Positions 1 through 6,779 of a stretch of DNA of 13,545 nt are shown piece by piece. Each line of letters opens with the position of its first letter. The stretch's first letter is position 1. Made by a program: the position numbers and the translations under genes. Source of the DNA: Selenomonadaceae bacterium UBA3796 (GTDB lineage Bacteria > Bacillota > Negativicutes > Selenomonadales > Selenomonadaceae); the NCBI GenBank assembly GCA_002369175.1, contig DFES01000105.1:1-13545 (forward strand), read 5' to 3'. Below the pieces are notes generated by a model. The model did no database searches. It was not told the origin of the DNA and saw only the letters and a list, made by a program, of their open reading frames with translations.

Positions 1-1
1 C

Positions 2-157
2 TATCATCTTGTCTCTGTGCTCATCGCCATGGCATCGGGTTTCAGCGGTCTCATTCTGTCCTATTACTGCAATATGGCGGCAGGCGCCACCATCGTGGTC
101 ATTGCCGCAGGCATCTTTTTTTTGACGCTGGCCATGAAGCCGTATTTTCTGAAGTGA
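2..157 (+). CDS. ABC-3 family metal-ion transporter permease, C-terminal fragment
   Basis: This is the last 51 codons of a gene that begins outside the window, ending at TGA 155-157. The translation is very hydrophobic and reads as two membrane segments: one around a GFSGLILSYY stretch, then a GATIVVIAAGIFFLTLAM stretch, followed by a short basic tail. The pattern of a helix with an LSYYxN motif, then 'GATIV' and a final helix, is typical of the C-terminus of ABC-3 permeases (ZnuB, MntB and TroC type), which carry zinc, manganese or iron across the inner membrane with a binding protein and an ATPase. The metal cannot be told from this piece. No hairpin terminator is obvious between its stop and the groES promoter, only a T-rich run at 176-190. 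Confidence 0.7.
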   Translation, partial: YHLVSVLIAMASGFSGLILSYYCNMAAGATIVVIAAGIFFLTLAMKPYFLK

Positions 158-202
158 GACAGGATTGGAACGGCAAATTTTTGTTTTTTTGACTTTTACC
201 TA

Positions 203-231
203 TTGACTTTTTGTCGAAAAACAGTTATCCT
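203..231 (+). promoter_or_regulatory. Sigma-A type promoter of groES-groEL
   Basis: A TTGACT -35 box at 203-208 and a TATCCT -10 box at 226-231 are separated by exactly 17 nt. Transcription would start near 238-240, just before the CIRCE operator. The stretch upstream of the -35 (about 178-192) is a T-rich tract that could serve as an UP element. Confidence 0.8.
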
Positions 232-241
232 AAGAACTGTG

Positions 242-270
242 GTTAGCACTCAATGAAGGTGAGTGCTAAC
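242..270 (+). promoter_or_regulatory. CIRCE operator (HrcA binding site)
   Basis: TTAGCACTC at 243-251 and GAGTGCTAA at 261-269 are separated by 9 nt and match the CIRCE consensus without mismatch. G242 and C270 extend the pairing by one base. HrcA binds this element and represses chaperonin transcription until heat shock. It lies at the predicted transcription start, so it would also form a hairpin at the 5' end of the mRNA. Confidence 0.96.
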
Positions 271-308
271 AAGTGAGATTGCAGATGATTGGTAGGAGGA
301 AGATAAAC

Positions 309-590
309 ATGATTAAGCCATTGGGCGAAAGGGTTGTCATTGAAGTTTCTGAAGGCGATGTAAAGACGGCCAGCGGCATTGTGCTGCCGGACACGGCGAA
401 GGAAAAGCCCCAGAAGGGTGTCGTCGTAGCTGTAGGCCCCGGCAAGCTCCTGGACAATGGACAGCGCGCTGCCATGGAAGTCAAGGAGGGTGACAGCATT
501 CTCTTCTCCAAGTATTCCGGAACAGAAGTGAAGGTTGACGAGAAAGAGTATCTCGTTGTTCGCGAGAGCGACATCCTTGCAATCCTGTAA
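309..590 (+). CDS. groES: Co-chaperonin GroES (Cpn10)
   Basis: This 93-residue protein is the usual GroES length. It opens with MIKPLGERVVIE, has the mobile-loop region 'TASGIVLPDTAKEKPQKG' near residues 22-39, and ends with the conserved segment 'EYLVVRESDILAIL'. The heptameric lid caps GroEL in the cytoplasm during ATP-driven folding. The ATG at 309 is preferred over an upstream in-frame GTG at 273, because AGGAGG at 294-299 sits 9 nt before the ATG and because the GTG would add 12 residues foreign to the family. It is the first gene after the promoter and CIRCE and lies 38 nt before groEL. Confidence 0.97.
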   Translation: MIKPLGERVVIEVSEGDVKTASGIVLPDTAKEKPQKGVVVAVGPGKLLDNGQRAAMEVKEGDSILFSKYSGTEVKVDEKEYLVVRESDILAIL

Positions 591-628
591 GAAGTGAGAA
601 ATTAACATAGATATTGGAGGCTTATGAA

Positions 629-2260
629 ATGGCAAAACAGATGTTGTTTGAGGAAGATGCGCGCCGCGCTCTTGGCCGTGGCGTTGATGCATTGGCAAAT
701 GCAGTAAAGGTTACTCTTGGTCCCAAGGGGCGCAACGTGGTTCTCGATAAGAAGTTCGGTTCCCCGAACATCACCAATGACGGTGTTACCATTGCCCGCG
801 ACATCGAGCTGGAGGATCCCTTTGAGAACATGGGTGCACAGCTGGTGAAAGAAGTTGCCACCAAGACCAATGATGTTGCCGGTGACGGCACGACGACGGC
901 GACGCTTCTCGCTCAGGCCATGATTCATGAGGGCATGCGCAATGTGGTTGCCGGTGCGAATCCGATGATCATCAAGAAGGGCATCGAGACGGCTGTGGAT
1001 GCTCTTGTGGGTGAAATCAAAGCAAAGAGCAAGAAGGTGGAAGGCGAGGCAGACATTGCCCAGGTTGCCACGATTTCTTCCTCGGACGAGGAAATCGGCA
1101 AGCTCATTGCAGAGGCCATGGAGAAAGTGGGCAAGGACGGCGTCATCACTGTGGAAGAGTCCAAGTCCATGACGACGAATCTCTCCGTGGTGGAGGGCAT
1201 GCAGTTTGATCGCGGCTACATCTCCCCCTACATGGTGACGGATACGGACAAGATGGAAGCTGTCATGGAGGATCCCTATATCCTCATTACGGATCGCAAG
1301 ATCTCTGCCGTTGCCGATATCCTGCCGGTTCTGGAGCAGGTTGTGAAGCAGGGCAAGCAGCTTGTTGTCATTGCGGAGGATCTCGACGGAGAGGCTCTCG
1401 CCACCATCGTTGTGAATAAGCTTCGCGGCACCTTCAAGGCTCTCGCGGTGAAGGCTCCCGGTTTCGGCGACCGCCGCAAGGCCATGCTGGAGGATATCGC
1501 CATTCTTACGGGCGGCAGCGTCATCAGCGAGGAGCTGGGCCGCAAGCTGGACAGCGTTACCCTTGAGGATCTGGGACGCGCCCGCCAGGTTCGCTCCACG
1601 AAAGAGGAGACTACCATTGTGGATGGCGTTGGCGACAAGAGCGAGATCGAGGCTCGCGTCAACCAGATCAAGAAGCAGATTGAGGAGACGACTTCCGACT
1701 TCGATAAGGAGAAACTCCAGGAGCGTCTTGCAAAGCTGGCCGGTGGTGTAGCTGTCATCGAGATCGGCGCTGCCACGGAAGTGGAGATGAAGGAGAAGAA
1801 ATACCGCATCGAGGATGCTTTGAACGCTACCCGCGCTGCAGTAGAGGAAGGCATTGTCGCCGGCGGCGGCACGACGTTCATCGATATCCTGCCTGTTCTT
1901 GACAAGCTCGATGTTGAGGGCGACGTGAAAGTGGGCGTGAACATCGTGAAGCGCGCCATCGAGGAGCCTGTCCGCCAGATTGCAAACAATGCAGGACTTG
2001 AGGGTTCTGTCGTTGTAGAGGCAGTCAAGAAAGCAGGAGAGGGCGTTGGCTTCAATGCTGTGACCAATGAGTATGTGGATATGATCAAAGCCGGCATCGT
2101 GGATCCTGCAAAGGTGACCCGCTCTGCTCTGCAGAATGCTGCCTCCATCGCTTCCATGGTACTCACTACGGAGACTCTGGTTGCCGACAAGCCCGAGAAA
2201 GAGCCCGCACCTCCCATGGGCGGCGCAGGCATGGGCGGCGGAATGCCCGGCATGATGTAA
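629..2260 (+). CDS. groEL: Chaperonin GroEL (Cpn60)
   Basis: This 543-residue protein (E. coli GroEL has 548) is complete. Visible landmarks are the N-terminal MAKQMLFEEDARR, the nucleotide site 'VAGDGTTTATLLAQ' near residues 80-95, the 'EIGAATEVEMKEKKYRIEDA' block with the catalytic aspartate region near 390-410, the glycine-rich 'VAGGGT' near 412, and a C-terminal Gly-Met tail (GGAGMGGGMPGMM) that lines the folding cavity floor. GGAGG at 616-620 is 8 nt upstream of ATG 629, which decides against an in-frame TTG at 614. It forms tetradecameric double rings that fold proteins together with GroES. It is co-transcribed with groES under CIRCE control and followed by a terminator. Confidence 0.98.
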   Translation: MAKQMLFEEDARRALGRGVDALANAVKVTLGPKGRNVVLDKKFGSPNITNDGVTIARDIELEDPFENMGAQLVKEVATKTNDVAGDGTTTATLLAQAMIHEGMRNVVAGANPMIIKKGIETAVDALVGEIKAKSKKVEGEADIAQVATISSSDEEIGKLIAEAMEKVGKDGVITVEESKSMTTNLSVVEGMQFDRGYISPYMVTDTDKMEAVMEDPYILITDRKISAVADILPVLEQVVKQGKQLVVIAEDLDGEALATIVVNKLRGTFKALAVKAPGFGDRRKAMLEDIAILTGGSVISEELGRKLDSVTLEDLGRARQVRSTKEETTIVDGVGDKSEIEARVNQIKKQIEETTSDFDKEKLQERLAKLAGGVAVIEIGAATEVEMKEKKYRIEDALNATRAAVEEGIVAGGGTTFIDILPVLDKLDVEGDVKVGVNIVKRAIEEPVRQIANNAGLEGSVVVEAVKKAGEGVGFNAVTNEYVDMIKAGIVDPAKVTRSALQNAASIASMVLTTETLVADKPEKEPAPPMGGAGMGGGMPGMM

Positions 2261-2291
2261 AGATCTATAGGTCTGCCATAAATCGGATCGG

Positions 2292-2342
2292 GAGCCCCGA
2301 GGAACTCATGATATTTTTCATGGATTCCCCGGGGCTCTTCTT
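2292..2342 (+). terminator. Intrinsic terminator of groESL
   Basis: GAGCCCCG (2292-2299) pairs with CGGGGCTC (2330-2337). One mismatch (A2300/C2329) is followed by further pairing GGAA/TTCC, and an inner CATGA/TCATG stem closes the loop. The 3' tract is short (TTCTT). The position 31 nt after the groEL stop supports a terminator role. Confidence 0.75.
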
Positions 2343-2426
2343 ATGACTTGATGCAGGAAAATCCAAAGGCTGCGTCGAAATGCAACATCAGATATATTTT
2401 GTTGGATGCAGGAGGAGTAGGGCAGC

Positions 2427-3413
2427 ATGCGAAAAAAGAAAAAGCAGATTTTTAATGTCAGCCTGGCGGGTATGCTGCTTTGTTTCCTGGCAATGCTGTT
2501 TTTGCCCGGATGTGGGGGAGATATCCCGGGGATTATCGTGAGGGAAAGCGGGACGGCAGGGAAGCGTGGCAATCCTTCCTCCAGCGGGCGCCGCATTTGT
2601 TTGGTGACGATGGATTTGGAATCTTCCTGTTGGAAGGATATTGATGAGGGCTGTCGTCATGCGGCGGAAGAAATCGGCGGAATCGATTACAAGTGGATCG
2701 GTCCGGATTTCCATGACGCCATACTGCAGAGCGTGTGCATTGATCAGGCTGTGGCAGAAGGCGCAGAAGTGCTCCTGGTGGCGGCATCCTCTGAGACGGG
2801 CATTGTGGAGAGCCTGCATAGGGCAAAACAGGCCGGCGTAAAGATCGTTTACGTGGATAGTCCCGCAGACCATGAGGGGGTTGCCACGGTCATGACGGAC
2901 AATGAGAATGCAGGACGGGCAGCGGCCAAGGTCATGAAGAAGGCTCTTGCGGAGGCGGATATTGACACGGGTACCATAGGCATCGTGATCAACAAGCCAA
3001 AGACAAAGAGCACGTCTCTGCGGGAAAAGGGCTTCCGAGCGGAGTTTGAGGGAGGAGCCTTCCTTTTGGCGGATACCCTGTATATGCAGGATGATCCGGA
3101 ACGCGCAAAGCAGGCAGTCAGGGAGAATGCGGATTATGTGGCTTTTTTCTCTGCCAGCGAGCGCACAACCATTGCTGTGGGAAGCCAGGTGAAAGCGTCC
3201 GGCACACATCAGCTTGTCGTGGGATTCGATGCATCGAATCCGGTGCTGAAGCTTGTGTCGGAGGGGGTTGTTTACGCGACGATGAAGCAGGATCATAAAG
3301 CCATGGGGTACGAGGGCATGAGGATTGCTGTGCAGACCCTTGACGGCTCATACACAGAAACGAATCAAACCATACGTTGTCCGTTGAGTATCATTACGAA
3401 AGATAAGGTGTAG
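2427..3413 (+). CDS. Periplasmic sugar-binding-type lipoprotein (Peripla_BP_4 / RbsB-like)
   Basis: This 328-residue protein has a basic N-terminus (MRKKKKQ), a hydrophobic stretch at residues 11-26 and a lipobox-like LPGC that places the lipidated cysteine at residue 29. A Ser/Gly-rich linker runs to about residue 55. The rest is a type I periplasmic-binding fold like RbsB: 'RICLVTMDLESSCW' near 56-69, 'GAEVLLVAASSETG' near 112-125, 'GVKIVYVDSPAD' near 137-148, 'VMTDNENAGRAAAKVM' near 155-170, and 'VVGFDASN' in the C-lobe. The ligand is probably a sugar or a related small molecule, but it cannot be read from the sequence. GGAGG at 2411-2415 precedes the ATG. There is no ABC permease or ATPase next to it; the next gene, 11 nt on, is a diguanylate cyclase. 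I infer a sensory role, with transport binding protein as the alternative. Confidence 0.85.
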   Translation: MRKKKKQIFNVSLAGMLLCFLAMLFLPGCGGDIPGIIVRESGTAGKRGNPSSSGRRICLVTMDLESSCWKDIDEGCRHAAEEIGGIDYKWIGPDFHDAILQSVCIDQAVAEGAEVLLVAASSETGIVESLHRAKQAGVKIVYVDSPADHEGVATVMTDNENAGRAAAKVMKKALAEADIDTGTIGIVINKPKTKSTSLREKGFRAEFEGGAFLLADTLYMQDDPERAKQAVRENADYVAFFSASERTTIAVGSQVKASGTHQLVVGFDASNPVLKLVSEGVVYATMKQDHKAMGYEGMRIAVQTLDGSYTETNQTIRCPLSIITKDKV

Positions 3414-3424
3414 GGGACGCATTT

Positions 3425-4576
3425 ATGAAGTACAGGACGAAACTTCTGCTGGCGAATTGTATTCCGATTGTCGTATTCGCTGCTATTTCTCTCATGGTAG
3501 GCTTCTCTCAGTTTCAGACAAATATCTACGCAGAAAAAGAAAGCCACCTGAAATCGGCGGCTTTGGCGGCGGAGTCCTTTTATTCCAGTCATGGTTATGG
3601 GGATTACGGCTGGAAGGAGGATGGGAATGTCTGGCGGGGGATGAACTTTAACGTTTCGGAAGAAGCGGGGCTTGTGGATGACATAAAGGAACAGACGGGG
3701 GCTGACATTACCTTTTTCTTTGGGGAGTCTCCTGTCATGACTTCCATCCGGGACGAGGGCAATGCCCGCATCATCAGAACAACCCTTGGTGAGATCATCC
3801 GGGAGCAGGTATTGGAAAAGGGGAACCAGCTCTGGTGCCCAAACATCGAGATTAACGGGAGCGTCTGCCAGGCGTATATCATCCCGATTTATCAGGAAGA
3901 CGGTTCCAAAGTCGTTGGCGCCATGATGGCTTCCCAGACGGTCGTAAAATTCAATCAGGTGCTTGAGAACTACATCATGACAACGGTTTTGGTCATGCTT
4001 ATCGTCCTGTTGACGGTCTTTCTTATCATTCGATGGTACGTGGGGAGGTTTTCGGACGAATTCAAGGCTGTCAGGGACAAGAGCCGGATGGATCTTCTCA
4101 CCGGGCTATACAATAAGCACTTTTTTGAGGAAGCAGCCGGGAAAGCGATGGCAAAGAAGAAGGCGGGAAATGTATCGGTGCTTCTGATCTTTGACCTGGA
4201 TGATTTCAAGGAAATCAATGACGTGTACGGCCATCAAATTGGCGATGAGGTTCTGAAAGCCTTTGCCCACATCCTGTTTCGCGCTTTTCGCACGAAGGAT
4301 ATCCTCGGCAGGATCGGCGGGGATGAGTTTATGGCATTCATGCCGGATATGACGACGGATGTGCTTCATCGTGCCGATGAGATTGCCCAGGAGGTTTTGG
4401 ATGAGCTTGCAGCCTTGAAGGTAGGGGACACAAAACGATTATCCTGCAGCATTGGCATCGGCACGGATGCAGGGGAGAAAAGCTTCAAAGAAATTTATTC
4501 TCTGGCAGATCGCGCTCTTTACGAGGCAAAAAAAAGAGGAAAGGCGTGCTACGTCCGGCAGTCAGCTGATGTTTAA
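3425..4576 (+). CDS. Membrane diguanylate cyclase with periplasmic Cache domain (Cache-GGDEF)
   Basis: This 383-residue protein has a first membrane helix at about 7-27, an extracytoplasmic region at 28-182, a second helix at about 183-203 and a cytoplasmic GGDEF domain at about 220-378. The outer region resembles single-Cache (sCache_3-like) sensors: 'LVDDIKEQTGADITFFFGE' near 83-101, a TSIRDE block, and 'IPIYQEDGSKVVGAMMAS' near 153-170. The cyclase domain looks active: 'FDLDDFKEIND' with metal ligand D257, and an intact GGDEF at 298-302. An RxxD product-inhibition I-site is present at R289-D292, with the canonical 5-residue spacing. It would make c-di-GMP from two GTP. AGGGG at 3412-3416, overlapping the previous stop codon, is 8 nt from the ATG. 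The 11-nt gap implies co-transcription with the lipoprotein gene, which may supply its input. Confidence 0.93.
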   Translation: MKYRTKLLLANCIPIVVFAAISLMVGFSQFQTNIYAEKESHLKSAALAAESFYSSHGYGDYGWKEDGNVWRGMNFNVSEEAGLVDDIKEQTGADITFFFGESPVMTSIRDEGNARIIRTTLGEIIREQVLEKGNQLWCPNIEINGSVCQAYIIPIYQEDGSKVVGAMMASQTVVKFNQVLENYIMTTVLVMLIVLLTVFLIIRWYVGRFSDEFKAVRDKSRMDLLTGLYNKHFFEEAAGKAMAKKKAGNVSVLLIFDLDDFKEINDVYGHQIGDEVLKAFAHILFRAFRTKDILGRIGGDEFMAFMPDMTTDVLHRADEIAQEVLDELAALKVGDTKRLSCSIGIGTDAGEKSFKEIYSLADRALYEAKKRGKACYVRQSADV

Positions 4577-4586
4577 GGAACCGTTC
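4574..4586 (+). repeat. Shared motif TAAGGAACCGTTC, copy A
   Basis: The motif begins with the TAA stop of the diguanylate cyclase gene. A near-identical copy (one substitution) begins with the TAA stop of the ubiA-like gene at 12153. The GGAAC-C-GTTCC core (4577-4587 region) is a palindrome. It could be a remnant of a mobile-element end or a protein site; the sequence alone does not decide. Confidence 0.4.
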
Positions 4587-4597
4587 CGAACCTCTGG

Positions 4598-4613
4598 ATT
4601 CAAACCTTTGAAT
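4598..4613. repeat. Inverted repeat ATTCAAA-CC-TTTGAAT at the glmS -35
   Basis: Two perfect 7-nt arms (4598-4604 and 4607-4613) flank CC. The right arm overlaps the first base of the -35 box. The position suits an operator, but the AT-rich composition makes a chance origin possible. Confidence 0.45.
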
Positions 4614-4641
4614 TGACTAATTTTCCGGGATACGATACAAT
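4613..4641 (+). promoter_or_regulatory. Sigma-A type promoter of glmS
   Basis: TTGACT at 4613-4618 and TACAAT at 4636-4641 are separated by exactly 17 nt. Transcription would start near 4648, giving a leader of about 272 nt that contains the ribozyme. Confidence 0.78.
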
Positions 4642-4700
4642 ACTGTCGTATTCCCGATGATCCTGTTGCGTGGGGGATTGTGGAAAAGACGGAATGTCTT

Positions 4701-4838
4701 AGCGCTGGTTCTCGGCATGCGAACTGCCGAGAGGACGAGGAAGAGGTTGTCGAGCATGTCAGCGGATGCCTCTCGGCCGGCCCGGTCGAAAGAAATCGGT
4801 CAAAGTCCGGAAGTGATTCCGGTGACAAAGCCGATGGC
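4701..4838 (+). ncRNA. glmS ribozyme: glmS ribozyme/riboswitch (glucosamine-6-phosphate-activated)
   Basis: The region matches the glmS ribozyme consensus in order. AGCGC at 4701 gives the expected cleavage between A4701 and G4702. Next come the P1 stem TCTCGGC (4710-4716)/GCCGAGA (4726-4732), the conserved GGACGAGG at 4733-4740, P2.1-type pairing AGAGG (4742-4746)/CCTCT (4769-4773), GTTGTCGA at 4746-4753, and GCGGATGCCTC at 4762-4772, identical to my recollection of the B. subtilis element. P3 is ATCGG (4795-4799)/CCGAT (4831-4835), and P4 is CCGGAA-GTGA-TTCCGG (4807-4822). It lies directly upstream of glmS, its known partner. Glucosamine-6-phosphate acts as a cofactor for self-cleavage, which lowers glmS mRNA. 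The exact 3' limit is approximate. Confidence 0.95.
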
Positions 4839-4845
4839 GGGTATG

Positions 4846-4864
4846 GCACGGGCTTTGTCCGTGC
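4846..4864 (+). other. 3' leader hairpin whose loop is complementary to the ribozyme
   Basis: GCACGG (4846-4851) pairs with CCGTGC (4859-4864). The 7-nt loop GCTTTGT (4852-4858) is fully complementary to ACAAAGC (4825-4831), between P4 and the 3' strand of P3. Either a pseudoknot or a competing 9-bp helix GACAAAGCC/GGCTTTGTC (4824-4832 with 4851-4859) could form. Confidence 0.55.
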
Positions 4865-4919
4865 AAGTGACAGGAATCGCTAAATATTTGGTTGTACTTG
4901 GATATGGAGGTTCCGAATT

Positions 4920-6749
4920 ATGTGTGGTATTGTTGGTTATATAGGTGACAAGCAGGCTGCGGGTTTTCTCTTGGAAGGCCTTTCCAAGCTGGAGTACCGG
5001 GGCTATGATTCTGCGGGGATCGCGGTTTATGACGGCTCGGAGATTCGTGTGGAGAAGAGCGTTGGCCGTCTGGCGGCTTTGCGGGAGAAAATCGGGAGCG
5101 ACATGCCCAAGGGTTCCCTGGGCATTGGGCATACGCGTTGGGCAACGCACGGACGCCCGTCAGATCGGAATGCCCATCCCCATTCGGACTGTTCCGGGGA
5201 TTTTGTCGTGGTGCACAACGGCATCATTGAGAATTACTTGGCTCTCAAGGAAGTGCTCATCGAGGAGGGACATGCCTTCAAGTCCGAAACGGACACAGAG
5301 GTCGTGGCGCATCTCATCGAGTCGGTTTACCATGGGGATTTTGAAGCCGCTGTGCGGGAGGTTCTGCGCCGCATCGAGGGTTCGTATTCCCTCGTGTTCA
5401 TGTCGAAAAAACATCCGGATCGCCTGATCTGTACGAAAAAAGACAATCCGTTGGTCATTGGCTTGGGAGAAGGCGAGAATTTCATTGCTTCGGATATTCC
5501 CGCCATCATCCAGCGCACCCGCCGCACCTTCATCATGAACGATGGAGAAGTGGCAGTTGTCCGCAAGGATTCCATTGAGATCACGAATCGTCAGGGCGAT
5601 CCCGTGTCAAAGAAGGTGTTTGAGGTCAGCTGGAATGCGGAGGCAGCGGAGAAGGGCGGCTATGAGCACTTCATGCTCAAGGAGATCCACGAGCAGCCCA
5701 AGGCAGTGAGGGATACCATGAGCCAGCGCATTGCGAAAGACGGCAGCGCCATCGTCATGGAGGAGCTCAAGTGGACAGCGGATTATCTCAATTCCTTCAA
5801 CAAGATTTACATCGTTGCCTGCGGTACGGCTTACCATGCAGGACTTGTGGGCAAGTTCTACATCGAAAAGCTCGCCCGGGTCATGGTGGAGGTGGATGTA
5901 GCCTCGGAGTTCCGCTACCGCAATCCCATTGTGGATGAACATACGCTCCTCATCGTTGTTTCCCAGTCCGGTGAAACCAGTGATACGCTGGCTGCCTTGA
6001 AGGAATCGAAGCGCCTTGGGGCAAAGACTCTGGCACTTACCAATGTGGTAGGTTCCTCCATTGCCAGAGAGGCGGATCAGGTCCTCTACACTTGGGCGGG
6101 TCCGGAGATTGCCGTTGCTTCCACCAAGGCATATACGACACAGCTCATCCTCTTCTTCATGTTGGCGCTCTACATGGCGGAAATCAAGGGAATCCAGTCC
6201 CCGGAACGGGTCAGGGAACTCATTGGCCTGCTGAAGAGGATTCCTTCCCAGATCAGCGAGACACTTTCCGATGTGGAGCCCATCAAAACCTTTGCAAAGG
6301 AATACGGCTTCAATGAGGATGTCTTCTACATTGGCCGTGCTCTGGACTACGATGTGGCGCTGGAGGGAGCGTTGAAGCTCAAAGAGATTTCCTACATCCA
6401 TGCGGAGGCGTATGCTGCAGGAGAGCTCAAGCATGGCACACTGGCGCTTATTGTGGAGGGCGTTCCCGTAATCGCCCTTGCCACGCAGAAGAGCGTTTAC
6501 GAAAAGACCCTTTCCAACATCAAGGAGGTCAAGGCTCGGGATGCCGTCGTTATCGGCATTGCCGCCGAAGGTGACGATGAACTGCAGAAGTACGTGGATC
6601 ATGTCATCAAGGTGCCGGAGACGGACGAGCTTCTCATTCCCCTTTTGACAGTGGTTCCCTTGCAGCTTCTTGCTTACTATGCATCCATTACCCGGGGCTG
6701 CGATGTGGATAAGCCGCGCAACCTTGCAAAATCCGTTACCGTGGAATGA
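4920..6749 (+). CDS. glmS: Glutamine--fructose-6-phosphate aminotransferase (isomerizing)
   Basis: This 609-residue protein has the same length as E. coli GlmS. It makes glucosamine-6-phosphate from fructose-6-phosphate and glutamine, the entry step to peptidoglycan and LPS amino sugars. The N-terminal glutaminase domain (about 1-220) starts MCGIVGYIGD with the nucleophile Cys2 and shows the 'RWATHG' and 'HNGIIENY' blocks. Two SIS sugar-isomerase domains follow: the first near 285-420, with 'VACGTAYHAGL' and 'VSQSGETSDTLAAL'; the second near 455-600, with 'ALKLKEISYIHAEAYAAGELKHG'. The C-terminus DKPRNLAKSVTVE carries the catalytic lysine (K604 counting Met). GGAGG at 4906-4910, 9 nt before the ATG, sets the start. 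The glmS ribozyme upstream confirms identity. Only 30 nt separate it from the next gene, with no terminator between. Confidence 0.98.
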   Translation: MCGIVGYIGDKQAAGFLLEGLSKLEYRGYDSAGIAVYDGSEIRVEKSVGRLAALREKIGSDMPKGSLGIGHTRWATHGRPSDRNAHPHSDCSGDFVVVHNGIIENYLALKEVLIEEGHAFKSETDTEVVAHLIESVYHGDFEAAVREVLRRIEGSYSLVFMSKKHPDRLICTKKDNPLVIGLGEGENFIASDIPAIIQRTRRTFIMNDGEVAVVRKDSIEITNRQGDPVSKKVFEVSWNAEAAEKGGYEHFMLKEIHEQPKAVRDTMSQRIAKDGSAIVMEELKWTADYLNSFNKIYIVACGTAYHAGLVGKFYIEKLARVMVEVDVASEFRYRNPIVDEHTLLIVVSQSGETSDTLAALKESKRLGAKTLALTNVVGSSIAREADQVLYTWAGPEIAVASTKAYTTQLILFFMLALYMAEIKGIQSPERVRELIGLLKRIPSQISETLSDVEPIKTFAKEYGFNEDVFYIGRALDYDVALEGALKLKEISYIHAEAYAAGELKHGTLALIVEGVPVIALATQKSVYEKTLSNIKEVKARDAVVIGIAAEGDDELQKYVDHVIKVPETDELLIPLLTVVPLQLLAYYASITRGCDVDKPRNLAKSVTVE

Positions 6750-6779
6750 CGAATTGTGTGAATGTAAAAAGGAGCGTTT

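Larger units (their letters stand above)
4577..4919 (+). promoter_or_regulatory. glmS upstream region and ribozyme leader (343 nt without a protein gene)
   Basis: The region holds, in order, the shared palindromic motif, an AT-rich inverted repeat (4598-4613), the glmS promoter (4613-4641), a short upstream hairpin (4686-4700), the glmS ribozyme (from 4701), a 3' hairpin GCACGG/CCGTGC (4846-4864), and the glmS Shine-Dalgarno site GGAGG at 4906-4910. Open frames here overlap the ribozyme and have no supporting protein features. No convincing terminator for the upstream cyclase gene is visible. Confidence 0.75.

Noticed and set aside
158..202. Terminator for the metal-permease gene
   Set aside because: A T-run is present, but no GC-containing stem precedes it; it is better read as a T-rich tract upstream of the groES promoter.
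1276..2253. Minus-strand open frame (about 325 codons) opposite groEL
   Set aside because: Low-complexity Ser/Thr/Pro-rich shadow of groEL.
2370..2398. Possible promoter (TATATT at 2393-2398) for the lipoprotein gene
   Set aside because: No acceptable -35 box occurs at 15-19 nt; only the -10-like hexamer is present. A promoter is likely somewhere here but I cannot place it.
2388..3296. Minus-strand open frame (about 300 codons) opposite the lipoprotein gene
   Set aside because: The + strand frame has a lipobox and a binding-protein fold; the minus frame has neither a domain nor a good start context.
4577..4587. LexA/SOS box from the GAAC...GTTC palindrome
   Set aside because: Firmicute LexA boxes have four bases between GAAC and GTTC; here the spacer is a single base, at both copies.
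4577..4612. Terminator for the diguanylate cyclase gene
   Set aside because: The small palindromes here are weak as RNA stems and no T-run follows them.
4657..4944. Short + strand open frames across the glmS leader
   Set aside because: They overlap the ribozyme, whose base-paired elements explain the sequence, and run into glmS out of frame.
5607..6602. Minus-strand open frame (about 330 codons) opposite glmS
   Set aside because: Shadow of glmS, with no family resemblance or operon context.
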